Part shown: positions 1 through 6,850 of the stretch, piece after piece
Numbering within the stretch: position 1 is the stretch's first letter
Layout: every line of letters begins with the position of its first letter
Assembly (NCBI GenBank): GCA_002317595.1
Contig: DCHL01000186.1
Span: 8,719-30,120 of the forward strand
Origin: Lachnospiraceae bacterium UBA1753
GTDB taxonomy: Bacteria; Bacillota; Clostridia; Lachnospirales; Lachnospiraceae
Length of the DNA stretch: 21,402 nt
Reading direction: 5' to 3'
Position numbers and translations under genes: made by a program
The notes under the pieces: model-generated
Database searches by the model: none
What the model was told of the DNA's origin: nothing
What the model saw: only the letters and a program-made list of their open reading frames with translations

Positions 1-567
1 AGGCATGAGCTTGTGGATGGCCGCGGAACCCAGTTTGATCCTGAACTTCTGGATGAATTCCTCGACCTGTTTGATGAGGACCAGCTTGAAATCACAAATG
101 ATGAACTCTTTATCAATACATATGACCCTCAGCAGCAGAGTGTGCTGGAGGATATTGAGATGGTTATCGGCAAGCTCGCTTCGATGGAGGAGCAGCGCTC
201 TTCGCTGACCGAGTTCGACAAGTTCTACGATTACATGAAGAACATCGGAATGAGGTACAATCGTTCTATTGAGGTGCTGTCGATTGATGTGGTGACAGAA
301 CCAGTAGAGATTCACGCTGAAATTGAGGAGAAGGAAAAGGCGGTATCTGATATCCTGCAGATGGTCATAAGAAAAAATATCAGGGCCGTGGATGTGTATT
401 ACAAGTACTCAAATATCAGGCATATGATTATTCTGCTCGATGCAGGAGTTGACAACATTGATGTCATTCGCCGTAGGATACAGTATGACTTCGACCAGAG
501 TAATATGTGCGATGACTTCAGGCTGAGCTTCTCGCTCCATGAGAGCATAGCGGCTCCGAAACATTAA
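1..567 (+). CDS. HD-GYP-type phosphodiesterase, C-terminal fragment with degenerate GGDEF-like tail
   Basis: The gene is cut by the left window edge, and the frame is open from base 1. The first residues read HELVDGRGTQFDPELLDEFL, which resembles the closing part of an HD-GYP domain (the G-T-Q-F-D-P signature just before the last helix). HD-GYP enzymes hydrolyse cyclic di-GMP, but the catalytic HD and GYP residues would lie outside the window, so activity cannot be judged. About 160 residues follow. Their last part (roughly FDKFYDYM to SFSLHES) has the alternating strand/helix look of a GGDEF fold but no GGDEF signature, so if related it would be non-cyclising; this is inference. A GTG at 13 could in principle start translation, but the conserved residues before it show the gene begins upstream. 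It ends with TAA at 567, just before a strong terminator. Confidence 0.6.
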   Translation, partial: RHELVDGRGTQFDPELLDEFLDLFDEDQLEITNDELFINTYDPQQQSVLEDIEMVIGKLASMEEQRSSLTEFDKFYDYMKNIGMRYNRSIEVLSIDVVTEPVEIHAEIEEKEKAVSDILQMVIRKNIRAVDVYYKYSNIRHMIILLDAGVDNIDVIRRRIQYDFDQSNMCDDFRLSFSLHESIAAPKH

Positions 568-589
568 ATTAATAGTGAAGAATGCAGAT

Positions 590-628
590 GGCGGATGATT
601 CTTTCTTATGAGAATTATCCGTCTTTTT
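590..628 (+). terminator. Rho-independent terminator after the HD-GYP gene
   Basis: A 13-bp stem is formed by 590-602 and 611-623, with two G-U wobbles and an 8-nt loop (603-610). Five T follow at 624-628, then GTTTG. It starts 23 nt after the stop codon at 567 and separates the HD-GYP gene from the AAA+ gene. Confidence 0.88.
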
Positions 629-764
629 GTTTGCTAAACTACAGGTTGATATTCTTTTTTGTGGAACTTGGGTAGAATGTGAATGCAGTATCGGATAAGG
701 CAGAAAATTGCCAAGTAAAAGGCAGAACAACGCCTCGGGAGTAGTGAGAAGAAGGAGGGATAAT

Positions 765-1826
765 ATGTCAGATAACAGTGTTTTTATGAGATATAGAGAA
801 CGGCAGAGGGAGCGCGCAATGGAGCGCATGGGAGAGCGTGAGAATGATATGGGGGCACCATTCTACAGTGCGGAATATAAGGCTGATACGAATACAATCC
901 GTCCCATGAAGCGCTACAGGTCACTCACGCCGCAGGATATCATGAGCGAGCTTAAGAAGTATGTGGTGGGTCAGGATGAGGCCTGCAGACAGATTGCCAT
1001 TATGATGTACCAGCATTTCCATGGACACAGGTCCGTAGGAATCATGGCTGGCCCAACGGGTTCAGGTAAGTCGTATATTGCTGAGACACTGGCGAGGCTC
1101 TTTCCCGATGTGGTATCACTCAGGGATGTAAGTAATGTTACCAATGATGGCTGGAGCGGTGGGAAGAAGGTTGGCACTCTTTTCTCTGGCCTTAAGACGG
1201 GGCGCGGGATTAACCATGGAATTGCACCTCTAGTGGTTCTTGATGAGTGTGATAAGTTATTTTCGCCCAAGATTAATTCGGGCGGTGAGAATGTGAGCGA
1301 GTCAGTTCAGGCTGAATTCCTCTCTGTGGTGCATGGCTGTGAACTTGATGTTAAAAACAATAAGGAGTCTGACACCATTGATACAGGGAAGTGCTCAATA
1401 CTTTTCGCGGGGGCCTTTGAGAAGAGGGCCATGGCTGTTGCGCATAAGGAGTCTGGAAGCTCGATAGGATTTGGCGCAAATCATGAGAAGGTTCAGTCCT
1501 ACACGAAGGACATTACTATGGAGGATATCCACGAGGCAGGATGCATTACCGAGCTTTGCGGCCGTATCAATAAGCTTATCTGCCTCGCAAAGATGGATGA
1601 AGGCATCTTCAGGAGAATGCTTGATGATGACAGCTGCGGGCCGCTCTGTGAGCTTCAGGGTGAGTTTGGGCTTACGATCAATTTGAGCGATGAGAAAAAG
1701 GAAGAAATTGCCAGAGAGGCATGGGAGACCGGCCTTGGAGTGAGAGGACTCAAGAACAGGCTCAGGAGCTATATTGACGAAGCAATCTGGGAAGATTGCG
1801 GAACGGACCTTGTAGACGTCTGTTAG
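765..1826 (+). CDS. ClpX-like AAA+ ATPase lacking the zinc-binding domain
   Basis: 353 aa starting at ATG 765, which has a perfect AGGAGG at 753-758 six nt upstream; a TTG at 708 in frame lacks such a site. Residues 1-52 are Arg/Glu-rich with no Cys cluster, so the ClpX N-terminal zinc domain is absent. The AAA+ core aligns with ClpX/HslU: LTPQDI...YVVGQ at 54-70, Walker A GPTGSGKS at 96-103, a pore-loop-like GWSG at 129-132 (ClpX has GYVG), Walker B LVVLDE at 156-161, SSIGFGA at 232-238 (the ClpX IGF loop that docks on ClpP), ELCGR at 263-267 (arginine finger) and GVRGL at 325-329 (sensor 2). The family uses ATP to unfold proteins. That this one feeds ClpP, or acts as a stand-alone remodeller, is inference. 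The next gene starts 10 nt downstream and is probably co-transcribed. A gene of ordinary clpX type would be about 420 aa, so this is a paralogue, not clpX itself. Confidence 0.8.
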   Translation: MSDNSVFMRYRERQRERAMERMGERENDMGAPFYSAEYKADTNTIRPMKRYRSLTPQDIMSELKKYVVGQDEACRQIAIMMYQHFHGHRSVGIMAGPTGSGKSYIAETLARLFPDVVSLRDVSNVTNDGWSGGKKVGTLFSGLKTGRGINHGIAPLVVLDECDKLFSPKINSGGENVSESVQAEFLSVVHGCELDVKNNKESDTIDTGKCSILFAGAFEKRAMAVAHKESGSSIGFGANHEKVQSYTKDITMEDIHEAGCITELCGRINKLICLAKMDEGIFRRMLDDDSCGPLCELQGEFGLTINLSDEKKEEIAREAWETGLGVRGLKNRLRSYIDEAIWEDCGTDLVDVC

Positions 1827-1836
1827 GAGGTTGGGT

Positions 1837-2235
1837 ATGTTATTTGTTAAGTATAGAAAAAAGAAGTATGATGGCTCTAATGTGGAAATTGGTGTTAAGG
1901 ACGTGTATGAGATTCCTGAACTCCGAAGGATGCTCAAGGACTCGTTCATGATTGAGAATCCAGCAGTGAGATTTTCTGAGCGAAGGGCGGGGAGACTGAT
2001 GGAGGACATGCCCCAGGCGGACGTGGAAGCGGAGACGGAAATCATCGGTATTCTCACAGATCTGTGGGAAGATAATGATGGGCATTCCAGAATGGAAGAG
2101 AATGTTCTTGTCATCTTAAGCAGAGTCTTTCAGAAGTATGTCGAGGCAATGCAGGAGAACGAGAGACTGCGCGAAATCCTTGCTGGAGACGATGATCTTT
2201 CCTTCGAAGATGAAGATGAACTGCCGTTTGGTTAG
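1837..2235 (+). CDS. Small acidic protein of unknown function, partner of the AAA+ gene
   Basis: 132 aa. The start is ATG 1837, with AGGAGG at 1825-1830 six nt upstream, overlapping the stop of the AAA+ gene (TAG at 1824-1826). A TTG at 1831 in frame is adjacent to the Shine-Dalgarno and less likely. I do not recognise a family. The N-terminus is short and basic (KYRKKKYD). The middle is amphipathic and probably helical, with many Glu/Arg/Leu (ELRRMLKD, VILSRVFQKYVEAMQENERL). The last 20 residues are strongly acidic (DDDLSFEDEDE) and end in LPFG. No signal peptide, membrane segment or Cys pair is present. Tight coupling to a ClpX-like unfoldase makes an adaptor, regulator or substrate role possible, but only by context. 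Confidence 0.7.
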   Translation: MLFVKYRKKKYDGSNVEIGVKDVYEIPELRRMLKDSFMIENPAVRFSERRAGRLMEDMPQADVEAETEIIGILTDLWEDNDGHSRMEENVLVILSRVFQKYVEAMQENERLREILAGDDDLSFEDEDELPFG

Positions 2236-2263
2236 GATATGCTGATGAGTCTACATCAGAAGT

Positions 2264-2587
2264 CTACAGTAGATGAATCAGAATCATATAGCAGATGGTC
2301 CCGGCTCCGATGGAGATAAGCATATTTTTTCTCCAGAAATGAACCAGCGCTGTGATTACAATGGCAATCGCCTCGGGAATACCGTGGCTTCCAGTAAGGA
2401 GGCTCACATCCTTGAGGCAGTAGATTACCAGAATTGAAAAAACTGCAGACGGAAGAAAGCGGCCGAGATAGTTTATGTACTCGGGCGCTTTTTTATTTTC
2501 CCTGAAAATGAGAAACGGCAGGAAACGGGTAGCCATTGTCCCAAGGACGCACATGGCAATTGTGATTATCTGCTGGGTAAGTGTCAT
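2264..2587 (-). CDS. azlD: AzlD-family branched-chain amino acid export subunit (small)
   Basis: 107 aa, very hydrophobic, with the usual AzlD layout of about four membrane segments. The N-terminal signature MATRFLPFLIF matches the family's conserved T/I-R-x-x-P-F-L region. AzlD works with AzlC as a two-component membrane carrier for branched-chain amino acids, mostly known from efflux and azaleucine resistance. Its start overlaps the stop of the upstream azlC by 4 nt (2584-2587, ATGA type), so the two are translationally coupled. It converges on the small acidic gene across a 28-bp gap that holds a weak 6-bp hairpin (2242-2259). Confidence 0.88.
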   Translation of the reverse strand: MTLTQQIITIAMCVLGTMATRFLPFLIFRENKKAPEYINYLGRFLPSAVFSILVIYCLKDVSLLTGSHGIPEAIAIVITALVHFWRKNMLISIGAGTICYMILIHLL

Positions 2588-3285
2588 TTTTTATCCTCCT
2601 GTTCAGCCTTCTCAAAGGGCCTGCGAAGCAGGGTGAGCAGAGCGATGACGGTTATCATGGTAGGAATCATGAAGGAGTCGGAGCCAAAGACCAGAAGACA
2701 TACAATAGCTGCGATAAGGCCGATAAAGGCTGATGCGTGACGCTTATCCTTAGCCCATTGCTCTAAGAATATGACAACGAACATGGCGGTCATGACGAAG
2801 CTGAGTCCCTCAGTGTCAAAGGGAAGATGGGAGCCAATAAGTCCACCTGTGGTAGCTGCGCTGACCCAGTATATCTGGTTGAGGAGGGTTACAAAGAACA
2901 TAAACCAGCCCTTGTCCACACCCTCGGGAATGTCGGCTGTATAATTAATGGAAAAGGTTTCGTCGCAGAGTCCGAAGATGAGATAGAACTTCTTTAGTCC
3001 CATTCCTTTGAACTTTTCAAGCATCGACAGGCCGTAGAAGAGATGCCTTGCCTGAATCAGCACTGCCATGGTGAGCGCTGCAAGAGGGGCGAAGGGGCTT
3101 AGAAGCATTTCTACTGCCACAAACTCCAGCGAGCCGCCGAAAATTACCATGCTCATGACGAGCGGGTAGGTGAAGGGGAACCCGGATATGCTCATGTATA
3201 TTCCATAGGCCAGCCCCAAAAACCAGAAGCCGGTCAGGATCGGCAGCGTATAAGGGAAGGCTGCCTTGAAAGCTTTTAATTTCAT
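2584..3285 (-). CDS. azlC: AzlC-family branched-chain amino acid permease (large subunit)
   Basis: 233 aa polytopic membrane protein. It shows the AzlC hallmarks: P-x-x-x-G-x-x-x-x-G-x-x-Y-G in the first segment (LPILTGFWFLGLAYGIY), the SLEFVAVEML stretch after the second segment, the QARHLFYGLSM loop and a DETFSI motif. The start ATG (3283-3285) has a GGAGA eight nt upstream on the minus strand. A promoter lies 32-61 nt upstream (3317-3346). It forms an operon with the downstream azlD. The sequence differs clearly from the second azlC at 3434-4156, so this is not a recent tandem duplication. The exported substrate cannot be told from sequence. Confidence 0.9.
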   Translation of the reverse strand: MKLKAFKAAFPYTLPILTGFWFLGLAYGIYMSISGFPFTYPLVMSMVIFGGSLEFVAVEMLLSPFAPLAALTMAVLIQARHLFYGLSMLEKFKGMGLKKFYLIFGLCDETFSINYTADIPEGVDKGWFMFFVTLLNQIYWVSAATTGGLIGSHLPFDTEGLSFVMTAMFVVIFLEQWAKDKRHASAFIGLIAAIVCLLVFGSDSFMIPTMITVIALLTLLRRPFEKAEQEDKK

Positions 3286-3316
3286 TTTGTATTTCTCCGA
3301 AAAACAGACTGAGAAG

Positions 3317-3346
3317 ATTATACAACAATCTCTTTAGTGTATACAA
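3317..3346 (-). promoter_or_regulatory. Candidate sigma-A promoter of the minus-strand azlCD operon
   Basis: On the minus strand there is TTGTAT (3346-3341), an 18-nt spacer and a perfect TATAAT (3322-3317). Transcription would begin near 3310, about 25 nt before the azlC start. The -35 is only a partial match, so confidence rests on the -10 and the position. Confidence 0.55.
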
Positions 3347-3433
3347 TTAGAAATATTATTTATAAAGTGTGTTAAGTACGATAATTTTGTGTTATCATTA
3401 GTGGGCTTTGGAGAGATATTGTGGAAGGATATT

Positions 3434-4156
3434 ATGAACAGAGTACAGTGGTTTTTTAAAGGATTAAAAAATGGTATTCCGATCTGTCTCGGATACTTTG
3501 CAGTTTCGTTTGCACTGGGAATCAGCGCCAGGAATATCGGCCTTGATGCGCCCCAGTCTTTCTTTATGTCTTTTTCGATGGTGGCGAGTGCAGGGGAGTT
3601 TGCTGCCCTCAATCTGATTGCATCAGGCGCTGGAGTGCTTGAGATGATTCTCACCTGTGCCATCGTAAATCTTAGATATTTTCTTATGAGCTGTTCCATG
3701 ACGCAGAAGCTCTCACAGGACACCTCGTTCCTGCACAGATTCCCGCTTGCATACTGTATGACAGATGAGATTTTCGGTCTGTCCGTGAGTGTGGAGGGGT
3801 TCCTTGAGCCGGTATATACATATGGAATAACGGCAATCTCTGTATTTGGCTGGTGCCTTGGAACGGTACTGGGAGTTCTTGTGGGCAATATCCTGCCTGA
3901 CATAGTGACTAGTGCCCTAGGCGTTGCCATGTATGGAATGTTCCTGGCAATTATCATCCCTCCCGCAAGGAAGGACCGGTTCATAGCCGCAATCGTGATT
4001 GCTTCAATGGCGTCAAGCTATGCATTTTCAGTGCTCCCCGTGCTGAAAAATATATCATCAGGTTTCAGGGTTATTATTCTCACTGCAGTTCTTGCGGGAA
4101 TTGCGGCGGCAGTCAAGCCGATTGAGGAAGATGACAGTAATGGGGAGGCAGCGTAA
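3434..4156 (+). CDS. azlC: AzlC-family branched-chain amino acid permease, second paralogue
   Basis: 240 aa polytopic membrane protein. ATG 3434 was chosen because GGAAGGA at 3423-3429 precedes it and the family begins with a short amphipathic stretch (MNRVQWFFKGLKNGIP). A GTG at 3389 in frame has no ribosome site. Family features: CLGYFAVSFALGI in the first segment, ASAGEFAALNLI (counterpart of GGSLEFVAVEM in the other copy), NLRYFLMSCSM and a CMTDEIFGLS motif equivalent to DETFSI. Its stop (TAA 4154-4156) overlaps the ATG of azlD by one base, which implies coupled translation. It points away from the other azlCD pair. Confidence 0.9.
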   Translation: MNRVQWFFKGLKNGIPICLGYFAVSFALGISARNIGLDAPQSFFMSFSMVASAGEFAALNLIASGAGVLEMILTCAIVNLRYFLMSCSMTQKLSQDTSFLHRFPLAYCMTDEIFGLSVSVEGFLEPVYTYGITAISVFGWCLGTVLGVLVGNILPDIVTSALGVAMYGMFLAIIIPPARKDRFIAAIVIASMASSYAFSVLPVLKNISSGFRVIILTAVLAGIAAAVKPIEEDDSNGEAA

Positions 4157-4461
4157 TGTTTGATAATATGTATGTTAAATTAATAATCATGGCATGCTCG
4201 ATATATGCCATCAGGCTTATGCCTTTTCTTTTTCTCAAGAAGCCTATTAAGAACAGGTGGTTCAAATCATTTCTGTACTATGTGCCCTTCGTGACTCTGG
4301 CAGTGATGACATTCCCTGATATGGTTAATGCCTGCGTTAACCCTATTGCGGGTTTTATTGTGCTGGGTGTCGGACTCGTCAGCGCATGGGTTATCGGGGA
4401 TCTCTTTACAGTGGCTGTGGGCTGCTGCATAGCTGCCTTTATCACAGGATTTATCTGGTAA
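4156..4461 (+). CDS. azlD: AzlD-family branched-chain amino acid export subunit, second paralogue
   Basis: 101 aa hydrophobic protein with about three to four membrane segments. The N-terminal MACSIYAIRLMPFLFLKK carries the AzlD R-x-x-P-F-x-F signature. ATG 4156 overlaps the azlC stop (TAATG), and a GGGGAGG at 4142-4148 inside azlC is its ribosome site. It is the partner of the upstream AzlC in a two-subunit membrane transporter. A run of seven T directly after the stop (about 4463-4469) has no convincing stem before it, so termination there is unproven. Confidence 0.87.
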   Translation: MFDNMYVKLIIMACSIYAIRLMPFLFLKKPIKNRWFKSFLYYVPFVTLAVMTFPDMVNACVNPIAGFIVLGVGLVSAWVIGDLFTVAVGCCIAAFITGFIW

Positions 4462-4492
4462 TTTTTTTCTCAAAACAACAATTTCATAGTAA

Positions 4493-4521
4493 AAAATGCA
4501 ACTTATATCATACAAAATGCA
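4493..4521. repeat. Direct repeat AAAATGCA, 21-bp period
   Basis: AAAATGCA occurs at 4493-4500 and 4514-4521, two helical turns apart, upstream of the beta-helix membrane protein gene. Such same-face spacing can mark an operator, but two 8-mers in an A/T-rich gap may be chance. Confidence 0.3.
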
Positions 4522-4604
4522 TTTCACCCTATTTTAGTGGACGTGGGGGAAAGTATGGTTTAATCTTCCAAATGTAAAGAAAAACAAAACATAATTGTTC
4601 CGTC

Positions 4605-4629
4605 TGATCCGAAAATGAGGTTCGGATTA
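4605..4629 (+). promoter_or_regulatory. 5'-leader hairpin before the beta-helix membrane gene
   Basis: TGATCCGAA (4605-4613) pairs with TTCGGATTA (4621-4629) through nine pairs including one G-U, with loop AATGAGG. No T-run follows, so it is not a standard terminator. It lies 11 nt before the AGAGGAG at 4641-4647. Confidence 0.45.
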
Positions 4630-4658
4630 TTAGAGCGGAAAGAGGAGTGTGGAAAGAC

Positions 4659-5867
4659 ATGAAGATTAGAAAAATACTTGTTTCCTTATGTTTGGGAATG
4701 GTTTTCAGTGTGAGTGCTGCGTCGGCAGTATTTGCAGCTCAGGACGCGGAGGTTATTGATGATAAGGTCGGTAATCAGTTCGGAGCAGGATATAATGTTG
4801 ATCTCGGCGGTGACGTGCTTGATGTGTGCGGCGCAGGATACAATGTGAAGCTTAAGGATACAACAGCAGAGGGTTCTGCTGCACTTGCAGGATATTCTGT
4901 TGACGTGGATGACACCGTTGTTGGTGGAAGCTTCTTTGCAGCAGGTTGCAACGTTGATTTTGACAACTGTAATGTAGAGAACAACATCATTGCAACTGGT
5001 AATTCTATTTCTATTGATGCCGCAAGCTCTGCGAAGAGCATGAGACTCGCAGGAGCATCTGTTACGTATGATGGAACAGCTGATTACATCTGCATCGATG
5101 CTGACCACGTTGAGATTAACGGAATCGTAAATGGTGATGCCGAAATCGAAGCAGCAAGCGTTTCTTTCGGTGACAATGCGAAAATCACAGGAAACCTTAA
5201 GCTCAGTGCCAAGGAAGAGCCTTCCGTAAGTGGAAAGGTTGATGGTGAGTACAGTTTTACAGAACTAAAGACTCAGGAAGAAATCGCAGCTGAGAATGAG
5301 GTTGCCGTGAAGAGCAATACTTCAATTGGAAAGAAGATTGCCGGTGTCGTTGGCGGAAGAATCTACTGGATTGTAGCAATGTTCATTGCTGCAGCAGCAC
5401 TTATTCTTCTGTGCGGCAAGCATATTGACGCTTCAGGCGAAGCTGTTATTGCTCAGCCTGGAAAAATTATCGGAATTGGATTTATGGCTCTGATTGGTGT
5501 GCCTGTGGCATCCCTCATCCTCGCCATAACCATAATCGGTCTGCCAAGCGCAGCGATATTGCTGACGCTCTATATAATAACTCTTTCTCTCTCCCAGACG
5601 TTTGCAGGTCTTGCGCTTGGTAGAATTCTTCTGGGAGAAAAGCTTGGAAAGCCCGTGGTTGCTTCACTCATTGGTGTTGCAGTGCTGGTAGTAGTTGATG
5701 CCATTCCCTGGGTGGGTGGACTTACATCGCTTGCTGCTGGTATCTTCACACTCGGATATATTTTTACAAAATTATCTGATAGAGGTTTCACAAAAGCGGA
5801 AACTGTTGGTACAATGGTAAATGAAGAAGTCAGTGTACCAGCTGATGAAGTGAAAGAAGAATTATAA
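4659..5867 (+). CDS. Exported bactofilin-like beta-helix protein with C-terminal membrane domain
   Basis: 402 aa. ATG 4659 gives a classic signal peptide (MKIRKI, hydrophobic core, AVFA|AQD). AGAGGAG at 4641-4647 is 11 nt upstream, and GGAAAG at 4651 is closer. Residues about 40-190 hold six or more imperfect repeats of 16-20 residues built on GAGYNVDL, AGYSVDV, AAGCNVDF, ATGNSISI and AGASVTY, typical of a right-handed beta-helix of the polymer-forming (DUF583/bactofilin-like) kind. A K/E-rich linker follows, then a hydrophobic C-terminal domain with about five membrane segments (VAMFIAAAALILL onwards) containing IGLPSAAILLTLYI and DAIPWVGGLTSLAAGIFTLG. The helix is predicted outside the membrane because of the signal peptide. 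Genes of this build are common in Clostridia, but their function is not established. The following gene's ribosome site overlaps this stop, so the two are co-expressed. Confidence 0.75.
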   Translation: MKIRKILVSLCLGMVFSVSAASAVFAAQDAEVIDDKVGNQFGAGYNVDLGGDVLDVCGAGYNVKLKDTTAEGSAALAGYSVDVDDTVVGGSFFAAGCNVDFDNCNVENNIIATGNSISIDAASSAKSMRLAGASVTYDGTADYICIDADHVEINGIVNGDAEIEAASVSFGDNAKITGNLKLSAKEEPSVSGKVDGEYSFTELKTQEEIAAENEVAVKSNTSIGKKIAGVVGGRIYWIVAMFIAAAALILLCGKHIDASGEAVIAQPGKIIGIGFMALIGVPVASLILAITIIGLPSAAILLTLYIITLSLSQTFAGLALGRILLGEKLGKPVVASLIGVAVLVVVDAIPWVGGLTSLAAGIFTLGYIFTKLSDRGFTKAETVGTMVNEEVSVPADEVKEEL

Positions 5868-5880
5868 GGAGACTTGCCTG

Positions 5881-6309
5881 ATGGAGAAGAACTGGGTGAA
5901 AAAATTCCTGTGGGACTACATGATTGTGCAGTTCCAGGTGACGTTGTCAATCGGAGTCGTCGGGACTTTGTTTGCGAGGGATGTGGCGATTGATTTCAGA
6001 TATTTTTTCCTACCCCTGGTTTTGGGAGTGATTTACATGCTGCCTTGTCTTCCGTTGTATTTCAAGGAGGATATGACGGTTATTCAGGTATGGCTTCAGA
6101 GAGTGGTTGAGCTCATTCTGATTGAAGCTGGAACGCAGTGGGCAGTCAGGCTTGTTTTCGATGACCGCATGCCGAAATTTGTTTATGTGGTACTTATCTT
6201 CTCGGTATTGATTTTTGATATCCTGACATACGTCATACGGGACTATCTTGAAATAAAGGAAGTGGATGAGTTAAACGAGAAACTATCATCAATGACTGTA
6301 GAAGAATAG
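5881..6309 (+). CDS. DUF3021-like four-segment membrane protein
   Basis: 142 aa with four predicted membrane segments (around residues 15-30, 40-58, 73-90 and 102-118) and an acidic cytoplasmic tail (EIKEVDELNEKLSSMTVEE). The order matches the small membrane proteins (DUF3021 type) usually encoded beside a LytTR regulator, including the charged loop LYFKEDMTVIQVWLQR between segments 2 and 3. AAGGAG at 5866-5871 overlaps the stop of the preceding gene, nine nt before the ATG. It is followed 51 nt later by the LytTR gene. In related pairs the membrane protein is thought to inhibit or sense for the LytTR protein; here that is inference. A 5-bp hairpin (6315-6328, TTTT loop) lies in the gap to the next gene. 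Confidence 0.7.
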   Translation: MEKNWVKKFLWDYMIVQFQVTLSIGVVGTLFARDVAIDFRYFFLPLVLGVIYMLPCLPLYFKEDMTVIQVWLQRVVELILIEAGTQWAVRLVFDDRMPKFVYVVLIFSVLIFDILTYVIRDYLEIKEVDELNEKLSSMTVEE

Positions 6310-6360
6310 ATTCGATATCTTTTGATATAGGATTGGGGAGCAGAGTGTAAGGAGAGAGAC

Positions 6361-6804
6361 ATGAAGCTTATCAAGAGACAGGACGACTCTGTTAAGGAAC
6401 CCGTCATCACTATTGAGTACATTAAGTGGACGGAGGAACTTGATAATATAAGCAATATGATAGAGGGGAGGCGCGCCAGCATTGCCGGATATGGCAAGGA
6501 TGGTGAACTTTATCAGATAAGGACAGGAGCAATTCTGTACTTTGAGGCAGTGGGAGACCTGGTGTTTGCATACACTAAGGACTCGGTGTATGAGATAAAG
6601 CAGCGCCTGTATCAGATTGAGGAGGAGCTTAAGGGAAGTGATGTGATAAGGGCATCGAAATCGGTGCTTTTGAATATTCGTAAGATACAGAAGCTCAGGC
6701 CGGCACTGAACGGCAGGCTTTACGCAACACTGACAAATGGTGAGCAGGTAATGATCACCAGAAGCTACTCAAAAGACATTAAGGGTGTGATAATGGCTTC
6801 CTGA
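6361..6804 (+). CDS. LytTR-family DNA-binding transcriptional regulator
   Basis: 147 aa. About 45 N-terminal residues without a receiver domain are followed by a complete LytTR domain: GELYQIRTGAILYFEAVGD, VFAYTKDSVYEIKQRLYQIEE, VIRASKSVLLNIRKIQKL, then NGRLYATLTNGEQVMITRSY. LytTR domains bind direct repeats in promoter DNA. Lacking a phosphoacceptor, it is probably controlled by the membrane protein encoded just upstream rather than by a kinase. GGAG at 6351-6354 lies six nt before the ATG. Its stop codon TGA (6802-6804) sits in the loop of the downstream terminator hairpin. A likely target is its own operon with the beta-helix membrane gene, but no binding site was identified. Confidence 0.88.
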   Translation: MKLIKRQDDSVKEPVITIEYIKWTEELDNISNMIEGRRASIAGYGKDGELYQIRTGAILYFEAVGDLVFAYTKDSVYEIKQRLYQIEEELKGSDVIRASKSVLLNIRKIQKLRPALNGRLYATLTNGEQVMITRSYSKDIKGVIMAS

Positions 6805-6818
6805 GGGGGAAGCCATTA
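6791..6818. terminator. 11-bp hairpin between convergent lytTR and rqcH
   Basis: TAATGGCTTCC (6791-6801) pairs perfectly with GGAAGCCATTA (6808-6818). The loop is TGAGGG and contains the TGA stop of the LytTR gene. The downstream sequence is pyrimidine-rich (TTGCGTCCTATTTCTTTC) rather than a clean T-run, so strength is uncertain. It may act for both converging genes. Confidence 0.65.
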
Positions 6819-6850
6819 TTGCGTCCTATTTCTTTCTGTAAAAAATATTG

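Noticed and set aside
673..678. TAGAAT as the -10 of a promoter for the AAA+ gene
   Set aside because: The nearest -35-like TTGATA (646-651) is 21 nt away, too far for a standard promoter.
1395..2114. 239-codon minus-strand frame
   Set aside because: Antisense to the AAA+ gene and its partner, both of which have conserved motifs and strong ribosome sites.
2242..2259. Terminator between the small acidic gene and minus-strand azlD
   Set aside because: Six-pair stem only (CTGATG/CATCAG) with no T-run on either strand; too weak to list as a feature.
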